Positions 16,469 through 25,754 of a DNA stretch of 64,000 bases are shown here, one piece after another (positions within the stretch are counted from its first letter, which is position 1; every line of letters starts with the position of its first letter). The translations under genes and the position numbers were made by a program. The notes below the pieces were generated by a model. The model was given only the letters and a program-made list of their open reading frames with translations, did not search any database and was not told the origin of the DNA. This DNA comes from Spirochaetales bacterium (GTDB taxonomy: Bacteria; Spirochaetota; Leptospiria; Leptospirales; Leptonemataceae): positions 86,032-150,031 of the forward strand of contig JACKOY010000008.1 in the NCBI GenBank assembly GCA_024233935.1. The letters run 5' to 3'.

Positions 16469-16681
16469 TTACACGCGCGCCCACCGTTCGCGAATCTTCT
16501 CCAGAGCCTTCTTGTCTTCGACATAGTCTTCGAGGTATCCGCAATCGCAGCAAATATAGACGAGGCAACGCACGGCCGTAATTCCCACAGTTCCCAGATA
16601 CATATGGTCTTCGCCGTACTGATTTTCGCGGTTGGTGCGAATGGTCCTGCCTTTGCACTTTGGACAATTCCCGGATTTCAT
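16469..16681 (-). CDS. Small zinc-ribbon protein
   Basis: The protein has 70 residues. The N-terminal CPKC (residues 6-9) and a second pair in ICCDCGYLEDYV (Cys45 to Cys48 region) form a typical zinc ribbon; an acidic/basic helix EDKKALEKIRERW ends the protein. Between the pairs is a hydrophobic strand. Such short ribbons occur in many bacteria without assigned function. It ends ahead of a 233-base gap to the large exported protein. Confidence 0.6.
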   Translation of the reverse strand: MKSGNCPKCKGRTIRTNRENQYGEDHMYLGTVGITAVRCLVYICCDCGYLEDYVEDKKALEKIRERWARV

Positions 16682-16762
16682 GCGCGTATCCTCGCATCGT
16701 GCCCGCCGGTGGCGATCGATTTAACCGCCATCAACAAAGCATCCGATTTCCTGGATCAATCT

Positions 16763-17254
16763 TTAAGTAACCGGACGAACAAGTCGGGGTAGAAAAAAGA
16801 GCGGATACACAAGCAAGAAAAGATTCAGGCCCCACCAGGTCGGATCGAAGAAACCCTGGATCGCCCAGAACGAGACTGCCTGCAGACCGGAGGCCATGGT
16901 GAATGCCAGCGAAAGCATTGCCAGCGGACGCCACAGCTCGCTGCCGCGACGGTGGCAAGCAAGCGCAGCGAGGCCGGTGCCTGAAACCAAAAGATCAAGG
17001 GGCAAAAACGACCAGTTCCAGATGGTCAGAAACGGGTTTGTATAGTCCTGAAAGGCGTACTCCGGTGGAATCAGCCCAAGGGCCGTTATGGTCCAGTAGG
17101 CAATAAAGCCGAGGTCGACCAGCAAGAAGAGGTATCGTAAGGTTCCCAGGCGCCGTCCCTCCCATGGTGTTGAAGCCGTTCTGAAGGGGTAGCCCCGTTG
17201 GTCAAGAGCTCGACGCGGTCTTCGCAAACGGGAATTTGATCGACGTTGGGGCAC
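16763..17254 (-). CDS. DUF5360-like (YvaD-type) membrane protein
   Basis: The protein has up to 163 residues. From about residue 38 it has four membrane segments with family landmarks: LGFIAYWTITALGLIPPEY, then NPFLTIWNWSFLPLDLL, then MASGLQAVSFWAI and WWGLNLFLLVYPLFFLP. The first 35 residues are arginine-rich and unlike the family, so translation may begin later, although the only nearby in-frame option is a CTG. The ATG at 17254 also overlaps the divergent TolC frame by nine bases. The function is unknown. Confidence 0.6.
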   Translation of the reverse strand: MPQRRSNSRLRRPRRALDQRGYPFRTASTPWEGRRLGTLRYLFLLVDLGFIAYWTITALGLIPPEYAFQDYTNPFLTIWNWSFLPLDLLVSGTGLAALACHRRGSELWRPLAMLSLAFTMASGLQAVSFWAIQGFFDPTWWGLNLFLLVYPLFFLPRLVRPVT

Positions 17255-18793
17255 CAGACACTACCTTTCCCGCAAGAACAACGACGGAAGCGCACCCTGA
17301 GTTTACATAGGCCAAAAGACACTGCTACCCGCGACAAATCCTGTGTAAGACCCGGGCCAGAGGCCGATGGCGCTGTCACAAGCTGCGCACACAATCTCAA
17401 AACTGGCTTCCGGTTTCGTTTCGCTGTCGCGGCACTTCCACTTGTCATGCTGGCACCCTTGTTCGCGCAAGGGGCGCCGGAAGCCAGTAGCTCCGAAGAA
17501 TCCGGACAGAATCAAGCGCAACCGGTTCTCGAAATCGATTTGAATCAAGCCTACGAACGTGCGCTGACCGCGAGCGAGGCGGATCTGATTCAAAGCCAGG
17601 ATCTGCGCATCGCCCAGGCGCGCTATCGCCAGTCGATGGCCGGATTTTTTCCGTCGATCGGCTTATTCGCACAACAGACCTGGCAGGACGAATACGATCG
17701 CGACGAAACGCGCGAGCTGGTCCAGGACGTACTGCGACAAACCGATCCCAACACCGCGCGACTCCTGCCGCAAAGCTCCAGTCCGAGCGACTCCTCCGGT
17801 CTCAACCCGTTCCAGGGCGGCGTCAGCCTGAGCTGGCCATTGTTTACGGGTTTTCGCACCTACCATGAGTCCCGCGCTTACGAAGCAGACCGACGCGCGA
17901 GCCGCCTGGACCGGGCGCGCTTTCGCGAGTTGCTGTATCTGGATGTGGCCGACGTGTTTTATCAGGCGCTGCTTTATGAGCGTACTCTGGAAATTCTGGA
18001 AACCGAAAGCCGCGCGCTCAGACAGCGCATCGGCGAACTCGTGACGCGGGTTCGCCTGGGGCGATCAAGAGACGGAGAGTTGTTGTCGGCCCGTTCCGAT
18101 TTACAGACCAACCTCGTAGAACAAGAAAACACCCGCGGACTCTTGCGGACTTCCCGGGAACTGCTGGCCTTCCTCATCAACTATCCGGCCGATCGCATCA
18201 CCCTGCTGGATCACCAGGAGCTTCCCGATGCGGGACAACTGGAAGCTTACCTGACGGAGACCGAAGACCGCGCCGATGTCCTGGCCGCCATCTCGCGTTT
18301 GCGGGCCAGTCAGGAGCGGCTTTCAGAAGCCCATGGCGAGTACCTGCCCGAGATCAGCCTCGAGGGGGAATACTATCTCCGGCAGCGCCCCGACTACGGC
18401 CGGGACTGGCGGGTCGTGCTGCGCATTGATCTGCCTTTGTTCGAAGGCGGGGTCACGAGCGCCCGCAGCGCTGAAGCCCGCGCGGTCTCACGCCGCAGCG
18501 AACTGGAACTCGAACGGCTCAAACGTTCGGCAAGCTATGAAGTGCGCAGCGCCTACTCCGATTTCACTTCGGCTGCGGCACGCACGGTACTGTTGGAAGA
18601 ATCCGTGCGACTGGCGCGCCTGAATTACGGCGTGCAGCGGCGGGACTATGGCCTGGGAATCGTGACAAACCTGGAAGTGCTCTCGGCCCTGGCGCGCATT
18701 CAAGAAGCGGAACGCAGCCTGCTTCAAGCCCGGCTCCAGGCAAAGCTCGCCCACATCCGATTGCACCTGGCTGCAGGACGGAGTCCCACATGA
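17246..18793 (+). CDS. TolC-family outer membrane efflux protein
   Basis: Open from a TTG at 17246 (515 codons), but the likely export signal is KTGFRFRFAVAALPLVMLAPLFA (about codons 52-74), so true translation may start within the first 50 codons at an unusual codon; the only in-frame ATG in that part (the Met in LVMLAP) would cut the signal short. The mature protein is a TolC barrel-tunnel with two internal repeats: LNQAYERALTASEAD at the start, the LFTGFRTYHESRAYEAD block and the RVVLRIDLPLFEGGVTSARSAEA counterpart. It forms the outer-membrane exit duct for the RND pump encoded next (4-base overlap). Confidence 0.85.
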   Translation: MGHQTLPFPQEQRRKRTLSLHRPKDTATRDKSCVRPGPEADGAVTSCAHNLKTGFRFRFAVAALPLVMLAPLFAQGAPEASSSEESGQNQAQPVLEIDLNQAYERALTASEADLIQSQDLRIAQARYRQSMAGFFPSIGLFAQQTWQDEYDRDETRELVQDVLRQTDPNTARLLPQSSSPSDSSGLNPFQGGVSLSWPLFTGFRTYHESRAYEADRRASRLDRARFRELLYLDVADVFYQALLYERTLEILETESRALRQRIGELVTRVRLGRSRDGELLSARSDLQTNLVEQENTRGLLRTSRELLAFLINYPADRITLLDHQELPDAGQLEAYLTETEDRADVLAAISRLRASQERLSEAHGEYLPEISLEGEYYLRQRPDYGRDWRVVLRIDLPLFEGGVTSARSAEARAVSRRSELELERLKRSASYEVRSAYSDFTSAAARTVLLEESVRLARLNYGVQRRDYGLGIVTNLEVLSALARIQEAERSLLQARLQAKLAHIRLHLAAGRSPT

Positions 18794-21700
18794 GACTCTC
18801 GGACCTTTCGATAGCACGGCCGGTGCTGGCCTGGGTGATCATGTTTGCCCTGATCGTTTTTGGAGCAGTTTCGCTGACGCGTTTGGGCGTGAGTTACATG
18901 CCCGATGTGGACTTCCCGATTCTCAGCGTGCGTGTCAGCTGGGAGGGCGCGGCGCCGGAAATCATGGAGGCCGAGATCGTCGACCGCATGGAACGCCGGC
19001 TGATCACGGTCGAGGGGTTGCGTGAGATGGTCTCTTCGGTTGGCCAGGGCAGCGCCTCGATCAACCTGGAATTTGACATCGAACGAAATGTCGATGCGGC
19101 CCTGCAGGAAGTTCAGACTGCCATCGGTCGCCTGGAACTCCCGGTGGGTGTGGAGCCTCCGATCGTTCTCAAGTCAAACCCGGAAGAGTCTCCTATCATG
19201 TGGCTGGGATTCTTCGCCTCAGAGGGGCAGCTCGATGAGCACGAACTGTTCGTTCTCGCCGATCAGGGCATCATTGATCGCCTGCAACTCTTACCGGGAG
19301 TGGGCGAAGTCTTCATGGGCGGCAACATGGAGCGCAACCTGCGCGTCTGGGCCGACAACAACAAACTGCGTCAATACGAGCTTTCCATCCTGGACGTGGA
19401 ACAGGCGCTGGAGCTCGAACATCGCGAGGCCGCCGCCGGCTATCTGGAAAATACCGTTCAAGAACGTAATTTGCGCGTACTCGGGGAAGCTCCGAGTGTA
19501 GAGGACATTCGGAATATTCGCATCACCCGTCGTGGCGGCGCGCCGATCTACGGCTCCGACATTCGCATTCGTGACGTCGCCCGGGTAGAAGATGGACTGA
19601 ACGATCACAGGCGTATCACCCGGGTCGATGGCGGGGCCGGTCTTTCCATTGGCATTCGCAAACAGATCGGCGCAAACACCGTTGCGGTCGGCGAACGGGT
19701 GCAGGCCGAAGTGGCGGCCATTCAGGAGACTCTACCGGAAGGCATCACTCTTCAGGTGAATTTCGATTCGACGCGTTTTGTAAAGGAGGCCATCGACGAA
19801 ACGCAGTTCACGCTTTTGCTTTCTGGAATTCTGACAGCGATTGTATGCTGGTTGTTTTTGGGCAGCTTCAACTCGACGCTGAACGTCGTACTTTCCATAC
19901 CCACTTCGGTCATCGGCACGTTTCTGATTCTCTACTTTCTGGATTTTACGCTCAACCTGTTCACTCTCCTGGGCCTGTCGCTTGCGATCGGCATTGTGGT
20001 GGATGACAACATCATGGTGCTTGAAAACATAGTGCGCCACTTTGATATGGGCAAGGACCGCGTTCGCGCTGCCCGCGACGGGACCCGGGAAATCTTTTTT
20101 GCCGCGCTGGCCTCTTCGACTGCGATTGCAGCCATTTTCTTGCCGGTGGCCTTCATGGAAGGTGTTATTGGGAAGTTCTTTTTTGAGTTCGGCGTCACCA
20201 TCACCGCCGCGGTTGCCCTTTCTCTTCTGGACGCCGTCACCCTCACGCCCATGCGGGCCTCCCGCCTGCTTGTGCGCGAAGAAAGAACACCACGCATTGT
20301 GCGCATCACGCAGGCTGCGACCGGGGCCCTGACGGCTTTGTACAGCGCTCTGCTTGCCATTGCCCTGGAACATCGCTGGAATGTAATGCTGGGCGCCGCG
20401 CTCACCTTCAGTGCGTCCATGGGGCTTTTCTTTCTCCTGCGCAGTGAATTCGTACCCACCCAGGATCAGAGCCAGTTCGGAGCGCGCCTGCTCACGCCCA
20501 CCGGTAGCTCGCTGACCCAAACCAGTGAACGCATGCGTTCCTTCGAGGACTGGCTCATGCAGCAGCCGGAATATTCGAAGTATGTTTCCATTGCGGGCGG
20601 CTTCGGCGGCGGGGAATCTTCGAGCGGCTTCGTTTTCATTACAATGGTGCCGTTGCAGGAGCGGGATGTTCGGCAGGAAGAGTTCATGCAACGCGCCCGG
20701 GAGGCGATCGCCAGCATCGATGGACTCAGCGGCAACCTCTTCGATTTTTCCAGCCGCGGCCTGACCGCCCGCCGTAGCTCACCCATCGATTTTACGATTC
20801 GCGGGCCGGAGTGGTCGGTGCTGCGGGAATCTTCGGATCAGATCGAACGTCTCATGTCCGATTCACCATATTTTGTGGATGTCGAGTCGGACTATCGCGC
20901 GGGCACGCCCGAATCGCGGGTCGTTCCAATACGGGAGGCTGCGGCCCAGCGCGGCGTCAGCATGGATTCGCTTGTGCGCACCGTGGCCTCGGGTATGGGG
21001 GGCGTGCGCTCGGGGCGCTTCACAAACGACGGACGACGCTACGACATTCGGCTGCGCCTGGTGCCGGAACAATGGAGGGGACCGGCGGACCTGCTGCAAC
21101 TCCAGGTCCGCAACAACTACGGGGAATTGATACCGCTCGGAGACGTGGCGCGGGTGGAATCGAACGCCGTGGTGCAAAATTTAACCCGGGTGGACAGACA
21201 ACGCGCCATCAGCCTGAACTCCAACGTGGCGGCCGGAGTCTCCCAGGTGGAGGCCTTTGCCGAAGCGGAGCGCCTGGCGCGGAGCGTGCTGCCCGATGGT
21301 TATAGCTTTCATGCGGGGGGCGGCAGTCGCGGGCTTGCGGAGACCTTTGAGAGTCTGTACTTTGCCATGTGGTTGGGCATTCTGGCGGCCTACTTTGTGC
21401 TCGCCGCTCAATTCAATAGCTTCATCCATCCGATCGCTGTGCTTCTGGCCCTGCCCTTCAGCGTGAGCGGCGCTTTTCTGGCGCTCTTCGTGACCGGACA
21501 ATCGATCAACCTGTACAGCCTGATCGGTGTGATCTTGCTCATGGGCATTGCCAAGAAGAACTCCATTCTTCTGGTGGAGTTCGCCAACGAGAGCCGCCGC
21601 CGGGGCCACAACATTCAGGACGCCCTGATGGAAGCCGCCCGTGTGCGCTTTCGACCGATCTTTATGACTTCGCTTACGGCGATCGCGGCTGCCATTCCGC

Positions 21701-21870
21701 CCGCCCTGGCCCTCGGTCCGGGCGCCGAAAGCCGCATCCCGATGGCGATTACGGTCATCGGCGGCATGCTCTTCTCGACTGCCCTGACCCTTTTTGTGAC
21801 TCCCTGCGCGTACAGCCTGCTGGCGCGTCTGGAGCGCAGCAATACCGGCGGAATGGCCCGCAGAAACTAG
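18790..21870 (+). CDS. RND-family inner-membrane efflux pump (HAE1/AcrB-type)
   Basis: The protein has 1026 residues, normal for this family, with twelve membrane segments and two large periplasmic loops. The start IARPVLAWVIMFALIVFGAV is typical. Proton-relay aspartates are present in TM4 (GIVVDDN, Asp405-Asp406), and the later GVILLMGIAKKNSILLVEFAN supplies the matching lysine in TM10. It exports drugs, lipophilic compounds or metals through TolC using the proton gradient. Unlike most operons, no periplasmic adaptor (MFP) is encoded beside it. The ATG overlaps the tolC stop by four bases. Confidence 0.93.
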   Translation: MRLSDLSIARPVLAWVIMFALIVFGAVSLTRLGVSYMPDVDFPILSVRVSWEGAAPEIMEAEIVDRMERRLITVEGLREMVSSVGQGSASINLEFDIERNVDAALQEVQTAIGRLELPVGVEPPIVLKSNPEESPIMWLGFFASEGQLDEHELFVLADQGIIDRLQLLPGVGEVFMGGNMERNLRVWADNNKLRQYELSILDVEQALELEHREAAAGYLENTVQERNLRVLGEAPSVEDIRNIRITRRGGAPIYGSDIRIRDVARVEDGLNDHRRITRVDGGAGLSIGIRKQIGANTVAVGERVQAEVAAIQETLPEGITLQVNFDSTRFVKEAIDETQFTLLLSGILTAIVCWLFLGSFNSTLNVVLSIPTSVIGTFLILYFLDFTLNLFTLLGLSLAIGIVVDDNIMVLENIVRHFDMGKDRVRAARDGTREIFFAALASSTAIAAIFLPVAFMEGVIGKFFFEFGVTITAAVALSLLDAVTLTPMRASRLLVREERTPRIVRITQAATGALTALYSALLAIALEHRWNVMLGAALTFSASMGLFFLLRSEFVPTQDQSQFGARLLTPTGSSLTQTSERMRSFEDWLMQQPEYSKYVSIAGGFGGGESSSGFVFITMVPLQERDVRQEEFMQRAREAIASIDGLSGNLFDFSSRGLTARRSSPIDFTIRGPEWSVLRESSDQIERLMSDSPYFVDVESDYRAGTPESRVVPIREAAAQRGVSMDSLVRTVASGMGGVRSGRFTNDGRRYDIRLRLVPEQWRGPADLLQLQVRNNYGELIPLGDVARVESNAVVQNLTRVDRQRAISLNSNVAAGVSQVEAFAEAERLARSVLPDGYSFHAGGGSRGLAETFESLYFAMWLGILAAYFVLAAQFNSFIHPIAVLLALPFSVSGAFLALFVTGQSINLYSLIGVILLMGIAKKNSILLVEFANESRRRGHNIQDALMEAARVRFRPIFMTSLTAIAAAIPPALALGPGAESRIPMAITVIGGMLFSTALTLFVTPCAYSLLARLERSNTGGMARRN

Positions 21871-21987
21871 CGCCGGGGGCTTGATTCGTCCGTTGGACTT
21901 GTCGGCTTTTTCTCTGAAATCCGGTCACAAGTTGCTGGTCGGCTGTGTCCAATCCGGTAAAGATCGAGCTTTGCTCAGGAGAATAGC

Positions 21988-22362
21988 ATGAAGCTGGCTT
22001 CAAAAATACTCATCGGGCTCGTGGCCCTGATCCACTGTTATATCATGGTCCTGGAAACCCTGCTCTGGACCACCCGCGGTCTGGCCGTGTTCGGCATGAC
22101 CGCTGAATACGCGGAGATGACCAAAGTCCTGGCCCTCAACCAGGGTTGGTACAATGGCGTGCTCGCGGCAGGACTGATCTGGACGTTCTTTATTAAAGAC
22201 ATTCGCTGGAGCAGAAATGTGGCCTACTTCTTTCTGGCAGCAGTTTTTGTGATGGGCGTCGTGGGCACGGTTTCGACCGGAAAAATCAACATCGTTTTCG
22301 TGCAAAGCGTTCCGGCATTTTTGGGACTGCTGGTTACCTGGCTTTCGAGTCGGAGCAAATAG
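21988..22362 (+). CDS. DUF1304-family membrane protein
   Basis: The protein has 124 residues with four membrane segments: an N-terminal one with LVALIHCYIMVLETLLW, an ALNQGWYNGVLAAGLIW segment, a third at about 75-95 and a last with FVQSVPAFLGLLVTW. The LEALLW-like and NQG(W)YN(G) motifs are characteristic of DUF1304. A strong ribosome binding site AGGAG (21977-21981) lies six bases before the ATG. Function unknown; the family is often encoded near stress genes. Confidence 0.85.
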   Translation: MKLASKILIGLVALIHCYIMVLETLLWTTRGLAVFGMTAEYAEMTKVLALNQGWYNGVLAAGLIWTFFIKDIRWSRNVAYFFLAAVFVMGVVGTVSTGKINIVFVQSVPAFLGLLVTWLSSRSK

Positions 22363-22372
22363 CGGCCCAAAC

Positions 22373-22403
22373 AAAGCGCGCGCCTGAAAATGGCGTGCGC
22401 TTT
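22373..22403. terminator. Hairpin between convergent genes, probable bidirectional terminator
   Basis: Stem 22373-22384 pairs with 22392-22403 (12 pairs, one G-U) around a 7-base loop. It lies just after the DUF1304 stop and before the stop of the convergent propeller lipoprotein. T residues follow on the minus strand (TTTGTTT); on the plus strand there is no T run, so it is stronger for the minus direction. Confidence 0.5.
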
Positions 22404-22447
22404 GGGGCGCGCAGGCGTTTTCGGATCCTGCAAACCGCCTGGAAAGA

Positions 22448-23395
22448 TTACGGGCCAAAACTAAGATACTGCGGCCCACTTAGCGTTGCGGTGCCCGGGT
22501 TATAAATCCGGAGTCCGGCGCCCGTCATATCATCAATGCGAAGCACAGTATTGGTAACGAAAGATGATATGTAGATGCGGTTATATCTGTCGACTGCGAC
22601 CCCACGCGGTCCGTCAAGAGTGGCCGGGCCCGGCGTGTAGACGGTCAGCTGTGCTCCGGTCATATCGTCGATCCTGATTACTGAATCCGTCATTTCGGAT
22701 GCGATGTACAACCGGCCCAAAGAATCCAGCGCGACGCCCTGCGGACTGTTCAGCGTTCCTACACCGGGATTATAGATCGCAAGCCCGGAACCAGCCATGT
22801 CATTGATTCGTATTACGGAATTTGTATCGAAGGAAGCAACATAAATCCTTCCGGAACCGTCCAGAACAACTCCCTGGGGATTGGCGAGAGTGCCTGCTCC
22901 AGGACTATACGTTGCAAGACCGGCCCCCGACATGTCATCAATCCGGAGAAGAGCATCAAGATTCGCCGCGCAGATGTACACACGTCCCGAAGAATCGACC
23001 GCCAGCCCATCCGGGCTGTCCAGAGTACCGATGCCCGGGTTGTACGTAACAAGACCCGAACCGGCTAAATCATTCATCCGAATTACCGAGTCGGTGTTAG
23101 CCGAGGCCGCGTAGAGCCTGCCGGAAGAATCAGAAGCGACGCCCTGCGGCAAATTCAGGGTGCCCGTCCCGGGACTGAAGATAGTCAGCCCGGAACCGTC
23201 CATATCGCGAATACGGACTATTGAATTGGTGCCGCTGGAAGCAATGTAGAGAGCAGGTATGGTCTGATAAAGCAGGAAAGCTGTAAAGAGATCGCAGGAA
23301 CCGTCGGAGTCAACGCAATCGGTTCGGGCCACCATGCAGCCTGTGAGCAGAGAAGCGGCCAGAATGCGCGCAAGGAACACGAAATGGCCCTTCAT
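22448..23395 (-). CDS. NHL-type beta-propeller lipoprotein
   Basis: The protein has 315 residues from the ATG at 23395, giving a signal peptide with lipobox SLLTGC (mature from Cys19); the frame is open to 23506 but the added residues would bury the signal. The mature N-terminus has a cysteine motif (Cys-x6-Cys-x5-Cys-Asp) shared with other lipoproteins here. It is followed by NHL/YVTN-like repeats of 45 residues: each reads like YxPGxGTLxxPQGVAxDSSGRxYxAS, then NxDSVIRIxDMxGSG. Five full repeats are flanked by the second half of one at the start and the first half of one at the end, so strands from both ends can close a six-bladed propeller. Likely surface or periplasmic binding protein. Confidence 0.8.
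   Translation of the reverse strand: MKGHFVFLARILAASLLTGCMVARTDCVDSDGSCDLFTAFLLYQTIPALYIASSGTNSIVRIRDMDGSGLTIFSPGTGTLNLPQGVASDSSGRLYAASANTDSVIRMNDLAGSGLVTYNPGIGTLDSPDGLAVDSSGRVYICAANLDALLRIDDMSGAGLATYSPGAGTLANPQGVVLDGSGRIYVASFDTNSVIRINDMAGSGLAIYNPGVGTLNSPQGVALDSLGRLYIASEMTDSVIRIDDMTGAQLTVYTPGPATLDGPRGVAVDRYNRIYISSFVTNTVLRIDDMTGAGLRIYNPGTATLSGPQYLSFGP
22480..23250 (-). repeat. 135-base tandem repeats encoding propeller blades
   Basis: Five complete units plus two partial ones, in phase with the reading frame (45 codons each). Units are clearly diverged from one another at DNA level but keep the CCGGG-type and GACATG-type blocks encoding PG and DM. Confidence 0.7.
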
Positions 23396-23691
23396 AATAC
23401 TCCAGTCATACCCCTCGCTTCGAGTGCTCTTCAGATTCCTTGCCCCACCCGGGGAGGACAGACTGTAAGACATTGTAAGAATCGCGCAAGAAAAAACAGC
23501 CTCCATTCGTCATGTGGGCATTCCTTCCGCGACGGGAGCGAAAAGTTGGGATGCTCGGTTACACAAGCAAGGACTGTATAGAGGTCGGCTCTAAGTATTC
23601 AGACCGCCCGTCGTTTCTTGAAAAACGTTGATTCCGGAACAAGTAGGCGCAAATTGCCTTGCGCTCGATTCCAGCCGGGCTGAGGTCAAGT

Positions 23692-24024
23692 ATGCGGTCC
23701 GAAGAGAAGCAGGCGATTCGCGAAAAGATGATCGCGGAAATGCGCGCGCTTGAAAAGAACGTGCGCACCCTGGAGGAGGCCACCCGGCCCATCAAACCCG
23801 ACGTGTCTCTGGGACGACTGACCCGCATGGATGCGATCCAGAATAGGAGTGTGAGCGAGTCTGCCCTGCGGGACGCCCGGGCCAAACTTGGGGCGATCAA
23901 AACGGCGCTCGACAAACTCGAAGGAGACAACTACGGAGTCTGTGTCAGTTGCGGCTCTCAAATCGCTCCCGCGCGGCTGGAATTCATGCCCGAAAGCACC
24001 ACCTGCGTAGACTGTGCTTCCTGA
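23692..24024 (+). CDS. DksA/TraR-family C4 zinc-finger protein
   Basis: The protein has 110 residues from the ATG at 23692, a few residues shorter than typical short DksA-like proteins. N-terminal helices form a coiled coil (AIREKMIAEMRALEKNVRTLEEA and ALRDARAKLGAIKTALDKLE), then a C4 zinc finger C-x2-C-x17-C-x2-C (CVSC ... CVDC). DksA-like factors bind in the RNA polymerase secondary channel and tune stringent-response transcription. The classical DksA coiled-coil tip DxxDxA is not obvious, so this may be a TraR/YbiI-type relative or a fold-related factor. The end overlaps the start of the ankyrin gene. Confidence 0.85.
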   Translation: MRSEEKQAIREKMIAEMRALEKNVRTLEEATRPIKPDVSLGRLTRMDAIQNRSVSESALRDARAKLGAIKTALDKLEGDNYGVCVSCGSQIAPARLEFMPESTTCVDCAS

Positions 24025-24634
24025 AAAGGACCAATGGTTTGCGGCGGCCGCGCGCTATGATCGCAGCACTATGGAGCGCCTGCTTGAAGCCGGAATCGAC
24101 GTCAATGAGCGCGATGCAGAAGGTCGCACGGCGTTGTTTCATGTTATCGCACCCAACGCCGGCCGGCCGGATCTTTTCGAATGGCTGGTCACTCGCGGCG
24201 CGGACACGAACGTGCGTGACCATGCCGGTCGGAGCGCCATCGACTTCGCCCGCGACCAGATCGCCTCCGGGCTGGAAGCGAACATGCTTGCGGGCGTGCT
24301 TGATTTCGCGTTCTTTTGTGGCTACCGCGTACCGGGCCACGGCGCCCGGGCCGCAACAGAGTTCTATGGCGGCTGGCAAAGTCTTCGGGGAGGTCGGCCG
24401 CAAAGCGACAAGAACATCATTACGATAGCGGCCGATCACATCGCGAGTTCGAGCGGCTGGCCGGCGATGATTGTGCAACGTAGTAATTTCAGGGCAGATG
24501 GCGTGCTGACACTCAGTGGCGAACGCACGGAAGAACAGGTCCTCGTCCACCTGGAGCTGCTGGCCCCGGCCCGGGCCCTTTTTACCTGGATCGACGCTAT
24601 CGCCCCGCCTGCGAAGCTATTGATCAGCCGCTGA
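24014..24634 (+). CDS. Ankyrin-repeat protein, unusual GTG start
   Basis: The protein has 206 residues, starting at a GTG (24014) that lies 11 bases inside the DksA-like gene. Residues about 5-95 form two to three ankyrin repeats (DRSTMERLLEAGIDVNERD, then EGRTALFHVI and LFEWLVTRGADTNVRDHAG). The C-terminal half has no recognised domain. Cytoplasmic, no signal peptide. The overlap implies translational coupling with the DksA-like factor. Confidence 0.75.
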   Translation: MLPEKDQWFAAAARYDRSTMERLLEAGIDVNERDAEGRTALFHVIAPNAGRPDLFEWLVTRGADTNVRDHAGRSAIDFARDQIASGLEANMLAGVLDFAFFCGYRVPGHGARAATEFYGGWQSLRGGRPQSDKNIITIAADHIASSSGWPAMIVQRSNFRADGVLTLSGERTEEQVLVHLELLAPARALFTWIDAIAPPAKLLISR

Positions 24635-24765
24635 TTGGCAGAAACCAACGAAGTCCAATCGTGCTGCTCGCTCCTTGACAGGCCGCTTTCGCATCCCAGA
24701 TTGTGCAAATGTTGAACCTGCGACCGATTGGCGCAGGCTCGCGTTGTTTATGCAGTTCAGCCAGC

Positions 24766-25380
24766 ATGCAAAGTGAAGAGCAACTGCGGCAAGACAGCCG
24801 CGCACTTCGTCGGGCCGCCTGGACGTCGATCGCGTTTGTATTGCTGCTCTGGGTTTTGTTTTTGATTGAGCTGGCGACAGGTTTCGAGGCGTTCCGCCTG
24901 GGAATCTATCCGCGACGCCCGGAGGCAATTTCGGGAATCCTGTTTGCGCCTTTGATCCACGCCGACGCCGTACACCTGCTCTCGAACTCACTTCCGCTGT
25001 TCGTGTTGGGTTGCGGGACTCTGTATCTGTATCGGCGGGTAGCCCTTCCGGTGCTCTTGTTTATCTATCTGGGCGGTGGCCTTGCGATCTGGTTGTTTGC
25101 CAGACCCTCGTATCACATTGGCGCAAGCGGACTCACTTACGGAATGGCGGCTTTCATCTTCTTTTGCGGCGTGCTCCGGCGCGATCCACCGGCGATCGCC
25201 CTGGCCTTGATTGTGACGTTCCTGTATGGCGCCATGATCTGGGGCTTGTTTCCGATCGAACGGGGTGTTTCCTGGGAGTCACATTTGTTCAGCGCCCTGG
25301 CCGGAGCAATCGCCGCGTTTGCGTATCGCCTGCTCTTGCCCCCCGAACCTGAGGCACCGGACATGGAAGCGGAAGAGTGA
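24766..25380 (+). CDS. Rhomboid-family intramembrane serine protease
   Basis: The protein has 204 residues from the ATG at 24766. Six membrane segments. The catalytic dyad is present: Ser121 in GASGLTYG and His173 in SWESHLFSALAG; the HLLSN motif (70-74) of loop 2/TM2 also matches. Rhomboids cleave membrane-spanning substrates within the bilayer. A start at 24703 would add 21 residues with two cysteines and is less likely. Length is normal for a compact bacterial rhomboid. Confidence 0.9.
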   Translation: MQSEEQLRQDSRALRRAAWTSIAFVLLLWVLFLIELATGFEAFRLGIYPRRPEAISGILFAPLIHADAVHLLSNSLPLFVLGCGTLYLYRRVALPVLLFIYLGGGLAIWLFARPSYHIGASGLTYGMAAFIFFCGVLRRDPPAIALALIVTFLYGAMIWGLFPIERGVSWESHLFSALAGAIAAFAYRLLLPPEPEAPDMEAEE

Positions 25381-25460
25381 GTGTGTGCTGCTTTTCAGAA
25401 AAAGTCGCTGCTCAAAGGACACAGCATCTTCGCACGTCAGGCTAGCGCAGATTGTAGAAA

Positions 25461-25754
25461 TCAGAAGTCACTCAGTTCATCGTCGCCGCAGATGGCGCCG
25501 CTGTTTGCGATCAGGTAGGTCAGGTTAGTGCATTGGGCGGGCTTACTGGAACTCGTGGTGTTGCATTCCGGAATGCTCAAGTAGTACAGATACAGCAAGA
25601 TGGAAACCTGCTTTGAGCAATCCCGGGCATCGTCCTGATGGGCGGCGGCCCGGCTACCCAGCGGATCGCCCAGACTGGCCTTCTCAAGGTCGCCGCAATG
25701 AACGGCAAAAAGAAAAGACATGGCGATCGTCGAAACCAGCACTCTTGCATCCAT
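25461..25754 (-). CDS. Small putative lipoprotein
   Basis: The protein has 97 residues. The signal peptide ends in FLFAVHC, a fair lipobox (Cys20). The mature part has five more cysteines and the run DCSKQVSILLYLYYLSIPEC, which recalls the Cys-then-aromatic region of the two larger lipoproteins nearby. No recognised family. A second ATG 11 codons in would also give a short signal. Confidence 0.5.
   Translation of the reverse strand: MDARVLVSTIAMSFLFAVHCGDLEKASLGDPLGSRAAAHQDDARDCSKQVSILLYLYYLSIPECNTTSSSKPAQCTNLTYLIANSGAICGDDELSDF

Noticed and set aside
19732..20691. Minus-strand open frame of 319 codons
   Set aside because: Antisense to the RND pump; low-complexity translation rich in Gln, Arg and Gly.
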